A stretch of 53,865 nt of DNA from Mesorhizobium metallidurans STM 2683 (GTDB taxonomy: Bacteria; Pseudomonadota; Alphaproteobacteria; Rhizobiales; Rhizobiaceae), in contig NZ_CAUM01000005.1 in NCBI RefSeq assembly GCF_000350085.1, forward strand, positions 1 through 53,865, given 5' to 3'. A program made the position numbers and the translations under genes. How positions within the stretch are numbered: position 1 is the stretch's first letter; each line of letters begins with the position of its first letter. This document shows, piece by piece, positions 9,501 to 17,656 of this stretch. The notes beneath the pieces are model-generated. The model ran no database searches. It worked only from the letters and a program-made list of their open reading frames with translations, and was not told the origin of the DNA.

Positions 9501-12500
9501 GAGAGACCGAGCGTAGGCTCTCCGCCACCTATGAGATTGCGACTGTCCGTGACCTCGATCTGGATGTCATGGATCGCCAATGGCGTGATGCTCAAGCGTC
9601 GTTCTGGCCAAGATCGGCGATCGGCAAAAGCAAGATCCAGAAACTGCTTCAAAGCCGAGCACAACGTGGCACCGCCGACCCCGGCAAGGAACTTCAGCTG
9701 CTCCGTCGGATGAGAGAGTTTCTGGCTGCGGTCGACCAAAGCCCGTTGGCAGGCAAGCCACTGCCGATCGAAGGTCTGGCAACGGACGTAAAGGCCATCG
9801 CCGGCACCCTCGATCTTGCTCGACGGCTTCGCGTATCACTTCGCATTCCTGGCCGCAGCCCGGACGAATTTCGGGCCGTCGTCCGTTCTGTCGCGCCAAG
9901 TCTGCGCGGCACCCTTGAAAACGACCAGCTGCGCGAGGCCGGCGATCAGCTGCTGGCGGCGGTCAAGGAACTTGAGGCCGCGCGCCTGGCATTCGGCGAG
10001 GTTTCGGCACGGGAGGTTGCCGATACTTCGGACGGTCCTGGCCTTGAAGCGCTTAGGGCAAAGCTGATTGCGCTAGCGGATGCTCGAAACCTGTTTCGCG
10101 ATTGGGCAGCCTGGTGCCAGGTGAAAAGACAGGCGATCCAACACCATCTTGCGCCTCTTGTTGGGCAAATCGAGACGGGAACGATAGCCCCCGAACAAGC
10201 ACGGCCGGCCTTTCGTTCGGGTTATGCCAGATGGTGGTTGCCGAAGGTTCTCGACGGCGATCCCGTATTGCGAAGCTTCCGCAGGTTCCAGCACGAGAAC
10301 GCCATTACGGAATTTCGCGAGATCGACGACCTGGTGCGCACTCATGCGACCCAGCGGGTCGTCAGCGCGCTTGCCCATGGACTTGCGCCGGTACAGAGCG
10401 TCTCACGCAACTCCGAACTCGGCTTGCTGCGACATCAAATGGAGCTTCAGCGACCGAGCCAGTCCATCCGTGACATGATCGGCAAGATGCCGCAGAGTTT
10501 TGCCAAGCTTGCCCCGTGCATGCTGATGTCACCACTTTCCATTGCGCAATACCTTCCCCCGAACCAGGCTTTGTTCGACGTGGTGATTTTCGACGAAGCC
10601 TCGCAGATCACCACCTGGGATGCAGTCGGCGCCATAGCCAGAGCGCGGCAGACAATCATCGTGGGTGATCCCAAGCAACTGCCGCCGACCAACTTCTTCG
10701 GCCGCAACGAAGACGAAGAGGCGATTGCGGATCACGAGAAGGACCTGGAGAGCATTCTCGATGAAGCAAGGGCGTCCGGGATCCCGGTGCGCGACCTCAG
10801 ATGGCACTATCGCAGCCGAAGTGAATCGCTGATCGCGTTCTCCAACTATCACTACTACCACAACCGCCTGGTCACGTTCCCCTCGCCTGCTGTCGATGAC
10901 CGCGCGGTTCGCCTGCACCGGGTTCCTGATGGCGTCTATGACCGTGGCAAGAGCCGCACCAACAAGGTCGAGGCCATGGCGGTCGTGCGCGAAGCAGTCA
11001 CCCGGATGATGGGCTGGCTTGCCCTGCCGGAGAACGGTCGCCCGACTTTGGGCATGATCACCTTTAATGCGCAACAGCAGTCACTGATCCTGGACCTGCT
11101 CGATGCCGCACGCCGAGACCATCCGGAACTCGAATGGTTTTTTGCCGAAGACCGGGTCGAGCCGACGATCGTGAAGAACCTGGAGAACGTCCAGGGCGAC
11201 GAGAGAGACGTTATCCTGTTCTCGATTACATTCTACAAGGATGTCTCCGGGAGGCCGCCAGCGATGGACTTTGGGGCGTTGAACCGAGACGGTGGCGAGC
11301 GCCGCCTCAACGTCGCGGTAACACGCGCCCGCCAGGAACTGATCGTCTTCTCCGGTTTCACCGCGGACCAGATTGATCCATCGCGAAGCAAGGCGATCGC
11401 AGTCCAGCATCTGAAGACCTTTCTCGACTATGCCGAACGCGGCCCAATTGCATTGCCCGCCCAGGATCTTGGATCGGTGGGCGGCTTCGATTCCCCGTTC
11501 GAGGAAGCAGTCGCCGATCATCTTGAGCAGCGCGGCTGGACAGTCGTTCCGCAAGTCGGGATTTCCGACTTCCGGATTGATCTGGGAATTCGCCACCCGG
11601 ATCTGACTGGGGCCTATCTCGCGGGCGTCGAGTGCGATGGAGCGACCTACCACCGATCGGCGACGGCAAGGGATCGCGACAAGGTTCGCGAGCAGGTTCT
11701 GACCGGGCTCGGCTGGACCATCCTTCGTGTCTGGTCGACGGATTGGTGGTTTGACGCAAAGAGCTGCGCGGATCGCCTTCACGCAAGCCTGGAGACCCTG
11801 CTTGAGGAAAGCCGGGCGCGTCATTCAAGCGAGCAGACGGGGGAGGTGACAACGCGTTGGGAAATGGGTCAGCAGCTCGGGCCGACAGGAGAACCGGAGG
11901 CCCAGACGCCGGCCCCAATCGAGGAGCCCCTGCCCCTCCCGACCACGTCCGAGGTTGAGCTGGTTTCGGCAAGTGTTGCCACAGCACCCGAGCCCTCGGG
12001 CTTTGCAGCATTTTCAACAATGGACGGCGGGCCAACCCAAAACCAGGGCGAGCAAAGACGTTATCGTGTCACGGATCTAACGGACTTTCGGCCGGACCCC
12101 GAGCAATTCTTCGAGTTTAGCTACGGCACCACGCTGCGGGGGATGATCGAAGTCGTCGTTGACATGGAGAGCCCGTTGCGCTCCGACGTTCTCGCCCAGC
12201 GCATTGCACGGGTTCACGGTTGGCTGCGCACGGGCGGCCGCATCCGCGAGAGGATCGACCTGCACCTGCGAAATCTGGATCGCACGCAGGAATCGAGCGG
12301 CGAATTCATTTGGAAAAAGGGCGGGCTCTCGGATCTCCTTCCCTATCGTCAGCCGGTCAACGAGGAAGCGCGACGTTCAATTGCCGACATACCGTTGGCC
12401 GAGCTTGCCTCGGTCGTGATCGACAATCCCGGACTTCTCGACATGCCCGATCCTGCACACGACATGGCCCATCTTCTTGGAGTTGAGCGCCTTGCCGCGG

Positions 12501-12565
12501 TATCGCGCGCGCGGCTGGACGAGGCGATCGCCAGGGCGAGACAGCTCTTAATCCAGATCGAATAG
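6569..12565 (+). CDS. DUF4011 superfamily 1 helicase with Vsr/DUF559-like nuclease and DUF3320
   Basis: A 1998-residue multidomain protein. The DUF4011 segment starts near residue 392 (RIDRWQKKLLDLTLRNRLLNF). Superfamily 1 helicase motifs follow: Walker A GPPGTGKSQ at 713-721, motif Ia LFVAEKTAALDVVYRRL, Walker B VVIFDEASQIT near 1338, motif III VGDPKQLPPTNF near 1365, and the late motifs LENVQGDERDVI and LNVAVTRAR. Residues about 1637-1735 read as a Vsr/DUF559-like endonuclease (SPFEEAV, FRIDLGI, GVECDGATYH, ILRVWSTDWW). A DUF3320 domain sits near 1830-1930 (FFEFSYGTTLRGMIEVVV). Helicase-Vsr proteins with DUF4011 are known from anti-phage surveys as a single-gene defence (Hhe). A second in-frame ATG at 6578 is possible. 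It is the first gene of the plus-strand arm and probably unwinds and cleaves invading DNA (inference). Confidence 0.92.
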   Translation: MGSMQSADSSELVTNDSVAGRPPGSTIVADVASSFTYASYQNAIPVIRSIRLDNDTARSFENCRLELTSSPSFLRPKTWTVDRLIPGDRLQLSDRKVELDAGYLAGLNEAERGEITLRLSAAGEVLDEKRVTVRLLARDEWGGVADMAQLLPAFVMPNDPGVAPILKAAAERLAAHGHPSGLDGYQSQSPQRAYMLAAAIYSAMAGMGLHYAEPPASFESRGQKVRRPTTIAEERLATCLDTSLLFAAALEAAGLHPAVLMFDGHAAAGVWLAKRTFANAVEQDQMEVRKALASREFIAFETTGVTHRPALTLEAAQNALSVRLAEAQAHTFVAAIDVRRSRSGGITPLASHEPVRRDVADEESATAVAALPLPAAPAIGEMPAEAVEIKPTTAAGRIDRWQKKLLDLTLRNRLLNFPDSKKTIPFLCTDVAYLEDRLANGAAVRLISLPEQNPLGERDAELYRDVHGRDLQRGFAAEALLRDELASTLDARQLEARLIDLYRQVRNDFAEGGANTLFLAVGFLRWKKKPEDERSYRAPLLLVPVRLERRSASSRFTIRFHEDEPHFNATLLQFLERDFELRLPQFAGDLPLDDSGIDVPRILSSMRQAVRDVPGMEVIDETALSTFSFAKFLMWKDLVERTDALRQNRVVRHLIDTPQQAFESSGGQSAFRDEAELDHAYEPSSIISLLPLDSSQTSASMAAAEGRDFVIVGPPGTGKSQTIANMIANCLGVGKTILFVAEKTAALDVVYRRLREHGLGNHCIELHSNKADRRHFLTQLKASWENGGRADASQWIAINERLRSRRDELNAYVAALHKRYQNGWTPYLALGIALKSNDHPAPEFTWQTPDSHDAQTLLALEDLAAQVGLVFASVERRPELDLIDVGEWSSNWQLRLLAVATSLHSAIGQLTASIRDYQSRLGLAPSEPLSHAEIQSLVGLAQVMAQARSRDISIAYDRDFSTFADAVIALERSIEGYRETERRLSATYEIATVRDLDLDVMDRQWRDAQASFWPRSAIGKSKIQKLLQSRAQRGTADPGKELQLLRRMREFLAAVDQSPLAGKPLPIEGLATDVKAIAGTLDLARRLRVSLRIPGRSPDEFRAVVRSVAPSLRGTLENDQLREAGDQLLAAVKELEAARLAFGEVSAREVADTSDGPGLEALRAKLIALADARNLFRDWAAWCQVKRQAIQHHLAPLVGQIETGTIAPEQARPAFRSGYARWWLPKVLDGDPVLRSFRRFQHENAITEFREIDDLVRTHATQRVVSALAHGLAPVQSVSRNSELGLLRHQMELQRPSQSIRDMIGKMPQSFAKLAPCMLMSPLSIAQYLPPNQALFDVVIFDEASQITTWDAVGAIARARQTIIVGDPKQLPPTNFFGRNEDEEAIADHEKDLESILDEARASGIPVRDLRWHYRSRSESLIAFSNYHYYHNRLVTFPSPAVDDRAVRLHRVPDGVYDRGKSRTNKVEAMAVVREAVTRMMGWLALPENGRPTLGMITFNAQQQSLILDLLDAARRDHPELEWFFAEDRVEPTIVKNLENVQGDERDVILFSITFYKDVSGRPPAMDFGALNRDGGERRLNVAVTRARQELIVFSGFTADQIDPSRSKAIAVQHLKTFLDYAERGPIALPAQDLGSVGGFDSPFEEAVADHLEQRGWTVVPQVGISDFRIDLGIRHPDLTGAYLAGVECDGATYHRSATARDRDKVREQVLTGLGWTILRVWSTDWWFDAKSCADRLHASLETLLEESRARHSSEQTGEVTTRWEMGQQLGPTGEPEAQTPAPIEEPLPLPTTSEVELVSASVATAPEPSGFAAFSTMDGGPTQNQGEQRRYRVTDLTDFRPDPEQFFEFSYGTTLRGMIEVVVDMESPLRSDVLAQRIARVHGWLRTGGRIRERIDLHLRNLDRTQESSGEFIWKKGGLSDLLPYRQPVNEEARRSIADIPLAELASVVIDNPGLLDMPDPAHDMAHLLGVERLAAVSRARLDEAIARARQLLIQIE

Positions 12566-12666
12566 CGATCAGAAAAACGTTGTTATCATCGAATCGCGCT
12601 CTGAAAGCGCCCACGCGAAGTTCGGCACTGACCGGCCAGCGAGAGCTAGAGCAGGCTCAACCAGTG

Positions 12667-12682
12667 TTTCAAATATTGGAAA
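12667..12682. promoter_or_regulatory. imperfect palindrome upstream of SMC-like gene
   Basis: TTTCAAATATTGGAAA matches its own reverse complement at 14 of 16 positions and ends 19 bp before the ATG of the SMC-like gene, in the 136-bp gap after the helicase gene. Placement and AT-rich symmetry suit an operator or the -10 region of a separate promoter for the second gene. The protein that would bind is unknown. Confidence 0.3.
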
Positions 12683-12701
12683 AGCGTTTGGGGATTCTGC
12701 T

Positions 12702-15700
12702 ATGGCGGTAAATATCGCGGACCTGTCTCTGGATGAGGTTGTTCAGCATCTGGCGACAGGCGATGTTCTGCATGTATCTGGCGGCACCGAATTTTCACTT
12801 CCCCTGGAAGACAGTCGCACCTTGCTTGCCTTCTACAACCAGAATCGGCAGGCCTATTGGAACCCCGACAAGGACACCAATATCTTGGATGGCGAGATTG
12901 AACGCCTATTGGACGCGTTGGACAAACCCTCCAAGGTGACCGCTCCGGCGACACGGCCGGCTAGCCAACGACAACGCTGGCAGTTGGTAACGATTACGGC
13001 GCATCGTTTCCGCGGACTTCACCGCCATTGCGATGACAACGGGGCGGACCCGAAGCTCTTCACGCTTGATCTTTCCCGGCATGCCACACTCTTTCGCGGT
13101 TTCAACGGCGCGGGCAAAACTTCGCTGATCAGCGCCGTTTGCTGGTGCTTGACGGGTTATGGGCATCGCTCCCAGGGCCTTCCCTCTCCCTTGCACACGC
13201 CCATCACGGTTCAGATCGCCAGCGATGAGGACAGCGCCGCCCCCAACCCCTCGTTCGAGCTGCCGCCGATTGTGCCGATTCCCACGGAAAAGGAGCTGCT
13301 GGCTGTCGGCGGACAGCCGCAGGTGGATACGTGGGTGCGCCTGAAGTTCCGATCGTTGGTCGACGGAACCGAAGCCGAGGTCGAACGCCGCCTCGAGCGA
13401 GACGGCAAGAAGGCCTTCAGTGCGACCGCCAGTGGGCTGGACAAGCTCGGATTGTCGGATCTGGCGCTCCAGGTCGGCACGTTGATGCCCGGGATAGCCG
13501 CGGCGACCCGTTTCGATGACAAGACGACGCTGTCGCAGGCGGTGTCGGCCCTGACCGGGTTGCGGCCATTGGCCCATTTTGGAACCCGAAGCGGTCGCCT
13601 CCACGAGCGTTTGACAGGGAAATATCCCAAGCAAGCCACCGAGGATAAAGAGCGGTGCGAGGGCGACGCCGCCAAGCAGGTGACCACGCTGACGGATCTT
13701 CTCAAAGATGGCGAGGAACTGCCGGACCTGAACTGCGTCGCCGCCCCCAAAGATACCGCTCCGGATGAGTGGAAGGACGGTCTCAAGCGAGCCGAGGAAA
13801 TTCTGAAGGCGGCCGAGGATCAGGCTGCTGCAGATGCCCGATTGATTCTTGGAACCCTGCCGCCACTCACGAATGACAACGAAATCAAGCGCTTTGACGG
13901 AGCTGTCAAGGCGGCGGAGAATTGCTTCAGCAACGCCGCGCTCAAGGGCCTGCCCTCGATGCAGCTCGCGCAGAGGCTTGGCGAGCTGAGCGAGGAGGAT
14001 CTGAGGGACGCCGAGACCGTACTACTGGACATCGAACGCGAGGCGGCGGCTCTCGTGGCGCAGCTTTCACACGCGGATCGCGCCGATCGGGTTCGCCTCT
14101 ATGGCCTGGTGGCGAGGTGGCACGATGCGGCTCATCCGGGTCGTGCATTCGTCGCCTGCCCCGTTTGCGAGCGCGGCCTCCTGCAGCCCGGCGCGATTCC
14201 CACCGACGCCCTGCTAGACAAGTCGGTGGCACAGGCGTTGGAGGACGCGCGCAAGGCCGACGCCGCGATGTTGAAGACAGCGGCAGAGTGGGAGCGCGAC
14301 ACGAAGAAGGGTCTACGCGATCGCCTACCCGAGAAGCTGCGCCGGTTCGTCGACGACGACGTCCCTGATGATCTGGCGTCAGTATACGGCGCAGCCCTGT
14401 CGAAGGAGGTCTTCCAGCTTGCCGATTTTCCGCAGCCTCTGAAGCCAATGGCAATAGCCGTCGCCTCCCTTTGCGCTGCGGCCTGGAAGGACGCCCCCGA
14501 GCGCGAGCCGCTGCCAGGCGTCGATCTGCCGTCCGAGATTCCCGACAATGAGAACCTGCGCGCCGCGATGCGCAGCGTGCGACGGGCAATGGCGCTTTCC
14601 CGCTATCGCATCGCGCGTGCCGAGTTCGCGCAAGGCGCTGTCCTCAAAGTGGTGCGGACCGAAGCGGATGAAACGGCGCTTGCAGCCAACGAGCGGACCA
14701 TCCGCGGGCAAGTCGGTATCCTGAAGGCTTACCTCGATGCGGCCACCGATTTCGCCGGCATTCGCCGCCAGTTAGGCCAGATCAAGGATACTTGCGAGAG
14801 GTGGGCCAAGGCTCGGGCGCGGATCGAGAAGCTAACGCGGGCGGCCAAAGCGGTCGAGCCGTTCAAGAGTTTCCCGGAACTCGTACATAATCAGGTCGCC
14901 GGCCTGATCACGGATCTTCAGGCGAAGGCGACCTCTTGGTCCCAACGTATGTACAGGGCCCATTTCGTCCAGGCGCCGGAATATGCGGGATTGGACGCCG
15001 CCAAGAGCGACGGCTTCACGTTCCTCGCGGCCCATGGCAAGCACCTGGTCGAGGCTCATTATGTGATGAACGCCTCGGCCCTGCGGGCCTTCCTCTCCGC
15101 CTTCGTCCTGGCGCTCTGGCAGCAGGTCTGGTCCCGGTCGGGCGGCATTTCCGCCATGCTCATGGACGACCCGCAGGATCTGCTCGATCCCGGGAACGTC
15201 GCCAATCTTGCCGCCACAGTGCCAGCGATGATCGCTGAGGGAATAAATCCGATCATCGTCAGCAATGATTTCGGATTTATTCCCACAATCGAGGCATTTG
15301 TGGCCGCCGACAAGCGCGTGGTGGGGCAGGCTCGGACTGAAACCTGGGAATTCTCCGCTATCTCAACCTCGAAGTGCACGGTGAGCCTTGCCCCGGTGGC
15401 CGACGAGGTCCGTGTTCGGTGCGAGCACTGGCAAAAGACGGACCCGAACAACACCGGGCTCGCCCGCGAATTCGTCTATCCTGTTCGCGTGCGTATCGAG
15501 ATCAAGCTGTGGGATCTGCTTGCATCGGATCCAGCTGTTCTGCATGACCCGACAATGGGCGATCTGCTCGGCAAGATAGCTAACGCTCGCAACCGCGGCG
15601 AACCACCGTTCAACGAAGAACCGTTCCGCCGGCTGCTTGATCTGCCATCACTCAAACCAGGTGCCTCTTTTAGAGAGGTCATCAACAAGGCGCACCACGG

Positions 15701-16664
15701 GCGGGCCGATCAGATCACGCCAGTCGAGGCTGAGATCGTCAGGCAGGGGTACGAGGACGTCTTCTCGGCAATCGACGCATGCTGGCTCGCCTATGCAAGG
15801 TTCATGGGCAGGTTGCCGCCAGAGGAGGCTGTGGCGGAAGCCCAGAAAGCTACTCCGGATATTAAGCTCGTCGCGCTGCGCAGCACGCCAATCTCTGTCG
15901 TCGGCCGATTGGCCGCCCGCGCGGCCGGTGCCCCGCTCACGACGATCGACCAGGCGATGGAGCGATTAGACCTGGCGTCACTCGGTGACGTGTCACTATT
16001 CACCCTGAGGGCTCCGACGCTGGGCCTGGTCGCATTCCCGGGCCAGACCCTCATCGTATCTGCAACGGCCGAGGTGAAGAATGGTGACTTCGCGGTCGTT
16101 CGCACCCCCGGCAAGACGTACGCGAGGAGAATCGGGCTCGACAAATCGGATCGCTCGCGGATCGCGCTGGAGACTATGCCATCGACAAACCCGCGCTCCC
16201 CGCCGACTCACTTCATTCAGCGCAGCAGCGCACACCTGAGCAAAGTAATCGGGGTGCTGTTCGATGAAACCACGCTTGCGAAGTCACAGGACGAGGCCGT
16301 CGAGGCCGATCGCTCGCCGATTCTTGAGCAGGTAGTCGCTGCTGCAGGCGTTGTGGGCGATAGCGCTTTTCCCGTCGCGCTGGACGCGGGTTATGTCCTC
16401 CTAGGAGCCGCTCCGGACCTGGCGCTACTCGACGGGCGCATCTTGGCAGTCGTTACCAGAGCCGACGAGTTTTCGACCGAGCACTTTGCCTATCTCAAGC
16501 GGCTCGGAAAGGTGATGCCCGGTTCGCAGACGATCTATTATCTTGAGAATGTTGGTCAGGCTGGTGAGGGGGAATTCGTGCAGTTTCCGGTCAGTGGAGT
16601 ATCGCCGAGCGCCGGCGTTCCGGTTGTCGAACAGACTTGGAAGGTTCTCGGGACGCTTTTTTAG
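12702..16664 (+). CDS. SMC/Rad50-like ATPase with tandem S24-like C-terminal domains
   Basis: A 1320-residue protein. Residues 1-100 form an N-terminal domain with no recognised motif. The ATPase head follows: RFRGL (about 108) and Walker A GFNGAGKTS at 133-141; Walker B MLMDDPQDLLD lies near 820, followed by SNDFGF in the place of the D/H-loop. The middle is helical and charged with a C486-P-V-C489 zinc-hook motif. Beyond residue 1000 the sequence changes: residues about 1110-1175 (IVSATAEVKNGDFAVV, then YARRI) align by eye with a LexA/CI S24 peptidase fold, and about 1232-1320 (LLDGRILAVV, AYLKRL, then YYLEN, ending KVLGTLF) look like a second copy. The first copy keeps the Ser (1120) but has Arg1142 at the Lys site; the second keeps Lys1266 but has Ala1237 at the Ser site. 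It is co-directional with the helicase gene. Confidence 0.85.
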   Translation: MAVNIADLSLDEVVQHLATGDVLHVSGGTEFSLPLEDSRTLLAFYNQNRQAYWNPDKDTNILDGEIERLLDALDKPSKVTAPATRPASQRQRWQLVTITAHRFRGLHRHCDDNGADPKLFTLDLSRHATLFRGFNGAGKTSLISAVCWCLTGYGHRSQGLPSPLHTPITVQIASDEDSAAPNPSFELPPIVPIPTEKELLAVGGQPQVDTWVRLKFRSLVDGTEAEVERRLERDGKKAFSATASGLDKLGLSDLALQVGTLMPGIAAATRFDDKTTLSQAVSALTGLRPLAHFGTRSGRLHERLTGKYPKQATEDKERCEGDAAKQVTTLTDLLKDGEELPDLNCVAAPKDTAPDEWKDGLKRAEEILKAAEDQAAADARLILGTLPPLTNDNEIKRFDGAVKAAENCFSNAALKGLPSMQLAQRLGELSEEDLRDAETVLLDIEREAAALVAQLSHADRADRVRLYGLVARWHDAAHPGRAFVACPVCERGLLQPGAIPTDALLDKSVAQALEDARKADAAMLKTAAEWERDTKKGLRDRLPEKLRRFVDDDVPDDLASVYGAALSKEVFQLADFPQPLKPMAIAVASLCAAAWKDAPEREPLPGVDLPSEIPDNENLRAAMRSVRRAMALSRYRIARAEFAQGAVLKVVRTEADETALAANERTIRGQVGILKAYLDAATDFAGIRRQLGQIKDTCERWAKARARIEKLTRAAKAVEPFKSFPELVHNQVAGLITDLQAKATSWSQRMYRAHFVQAPEYAGLDAAKSDGFTFLAAHGKHLVEAHYVMNASALRAFLSAFVLALWQQVWSRSGGISAMLMDDPQDLLDPGNVANLAATVPAMIAEGINPIIVSNDFGFIPTIEAFVAADKRVVGQARTETWEFSAISTSKCTVSLAPVADEVRVRCEHWQKTDPNNTGLAREFVYPVRVRIEIKLWDLLASDPAVLHDPTMGDLLGKIANARNRGEPPFNEEPFRRLLDLPSLKPGASFREVINKAHHGRADQITPVEAEIVRQGYEDVFSAIDACWLAYARFMGRLPPEEAVAEAQKATPDIKLVALRSTPISVVGRLAARAAGAPLTTIDQAMERLDLASLGDVSLFTLRAPTLGLVAFPGQTLIVSATAEVKNGDFAVVRTPGKTYARRIGLDKSDRSRIALETMPSTNPRSPPTHFIQRSSAHLSKVIGVLFDETTLAKSQDEAVEADRSPILEQVVAAAGVVGDSAFPVALDAGYVLLGAAPDLALLDGRILAVVTRADEFSTEHFAYLKRLGKVMPGSQTIYYLENVGQAGEGEFVQFPVSGVSPSAGVPVVEQTWKVLGTLF

Positions 16665-16715
16665 TTATACGCCGCCGACGCACCGAAACGTCTGGGCACT
16701 TGCTGTGTGTTGAAA

Positions 16716-16735
16716 TGTGCGTATATTGTGCGTAT
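16716..16735 (+). promoter_or_regulatory. 11-bp-spaced direct repeat, likely antitoxin operator
   Basis: TGTGCGTAT occurs twice (16716-16724 and 16727-16735) with an 11-bp period, about one helical turn, ending 13 bp before the antitoxin ATG. Xre-type antitoxins usually repress their own operon through repeats in the promoter, so this is the natural operator candidate. Confidence 0.45.
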
Positions 16736-16748
16736 GAGAGGTTTTGTC

Positions 16749-17135
16749 ATGACCCACGCACAGCTCGCACATTCCAGGGTGGTCTCAGGCTTTGTCGATA
16801 GCCTGCAGGAGCCGCGCACGCCCTATATCTCGCCGAAGCGCCTGTCGCGGGCGCTGGGCGTGAAGGTTGCCAACCTGGCGCAGTTGACCGGCGTCCACCG
16901 CAACACGCTCCGCAATCCCTCATCTGAGCGCCTGCAGGGCCGGATGCGCGAGATGGTGAAGGTGATCTCGGCCGCGACGGAGCTCACCGGCGACGTCGAC
17001 AAGGCAATCTACTGGTATCGCAATGAGCCGATCGCCGACTATGGTCATCGCACGGCGGCCGAACTTGTTGCGGACGGCCAGGTCGAAGCAGTCCTGGCCT
17101 TCATCCGGGATCTCGAGAACGGGGCGCGCGGGTGA
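16749..17135 (+). CDS. Xre/MbcA/ParS-type antitoxin (DUF2384 family)
   Basis: A 128-residue protein from ATG 16749, chosen because GAGAGG lies 7 bases upstream; earlier in-frame starts overlap the operator-like repeats. An N-terminal helix-turn-helix is seen around residues 30-60 (ISPKRLSRALGVKVANLAQLTGVHRNTLR). The C-terminal part has the toxin-binding features of the family: IYWYRNEPI, then AAELVADGQVEAVLAFI, where the last segment is the usual helical tail that blocks the RES active site. It overlaps the toxin start by three bases (GTGA). Expected role: neutralise the RES toxin and repress the operon. Confidence 0.88.
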   Translation: MTHAQLAHSRVVSGFVDSLQEPRTPYISPKRLSRALGVKVANLAQLTGVHRNTLRNPSSERLQGRMREMVKVISAATELTGDVDKAIYWYRNEPIADYGHRTAAELVADGQVEAVLAFIRDLENGARG

Positions 17136-17656
17136 AGGTCACCCGCGTCGGGCCGGACGAGATCTTCCATCGCTATCTGACACCCAAATGGGCCTTCCAG
17201 CCCACCAGTGGTGCAGGCGCGGCGATCGACGGCGGTCGTTTCAACCGGCCAGGCGTCGAAGCACTTTATCTGTCCCGTTCGACCCAGACGGCTCTTGATG
17301 AATACAAGCAGGGCGCCAGCATCGTCCCGCCGGCAACGCTTGCCGCCTACAAGATCACGCTCGGCCAAGTGGCCGACCTTTCGCAGGGATTCGACCCGGA
17401 CATCTGGGACGGCGCCTGGCAGGAGTGGGATTGTGTCTGGCGCCAGGTCGCTCGCATCGATAAGAAAATCCCGCCGTCGTGGAAGCTCGCGGACCTGATC
17501 ATCACGGCCGGGCTTCGCGGCATCCTGTTCCCGTCGCTGCGTCACGCCGGTGGCACCAACCTGGTGATCTTTCCGGCCAATCTTGTCGACGGCGATCATG
17601 TCGCGGTTCACGATCCCGATAACCGGCTGCCGCACGACCAGTCGTCCTGGTCCTGA
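17132..17656 (+). CDS. RES-domain toxin (NAD+-consuming)
   Basis: A 174-residue RES-family toxin from a GTG start overlapping the antitoxin stop. The RES landmarks are visible: GGRFNRPG at residues 34-41 with Arg36, LYLSRSTQTALDEY with Glu57, and GILFPSLRH with Ser135, the last of the Arg-Glu-Ser set. Characterised RES toxins (MbcT, Rv1989c) degrade NAD+ by phosphorolysis or hydrolysis and arrest growth, and the same is expected here. Being next to a nuclease/helicase island, it may act as addiction module or as a last-line abortive effector; which of the two cannot be told from sequence. The pair is complete and looks active. Confidence 0.88.
   Translation: MKVTRVGPDEIFHRYLTPKWAFQPTSGAGAAIDGGRFNRPGVEALYLSRSTQTALDEYKQGASIVPPATLAAYKITLGQVADLSQGFDPDIWDGAWQEWDCVWRQVARIDKKIPPSWKLADLIITAGLRGILFPSLRHAGGTNLVIFPANLVDGDHVAVHDPDNRLPHDQSSWS

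Noticed and set aside
1..17656. CRISPR array, restriction-modification or retron in the island
   Set aside because: No regularly spaced repeats, no methyltransferase motifs (such as NPPY or a PCQ loop) and no reverse transcriptase YxDD motif were seen in any long frame of this region.
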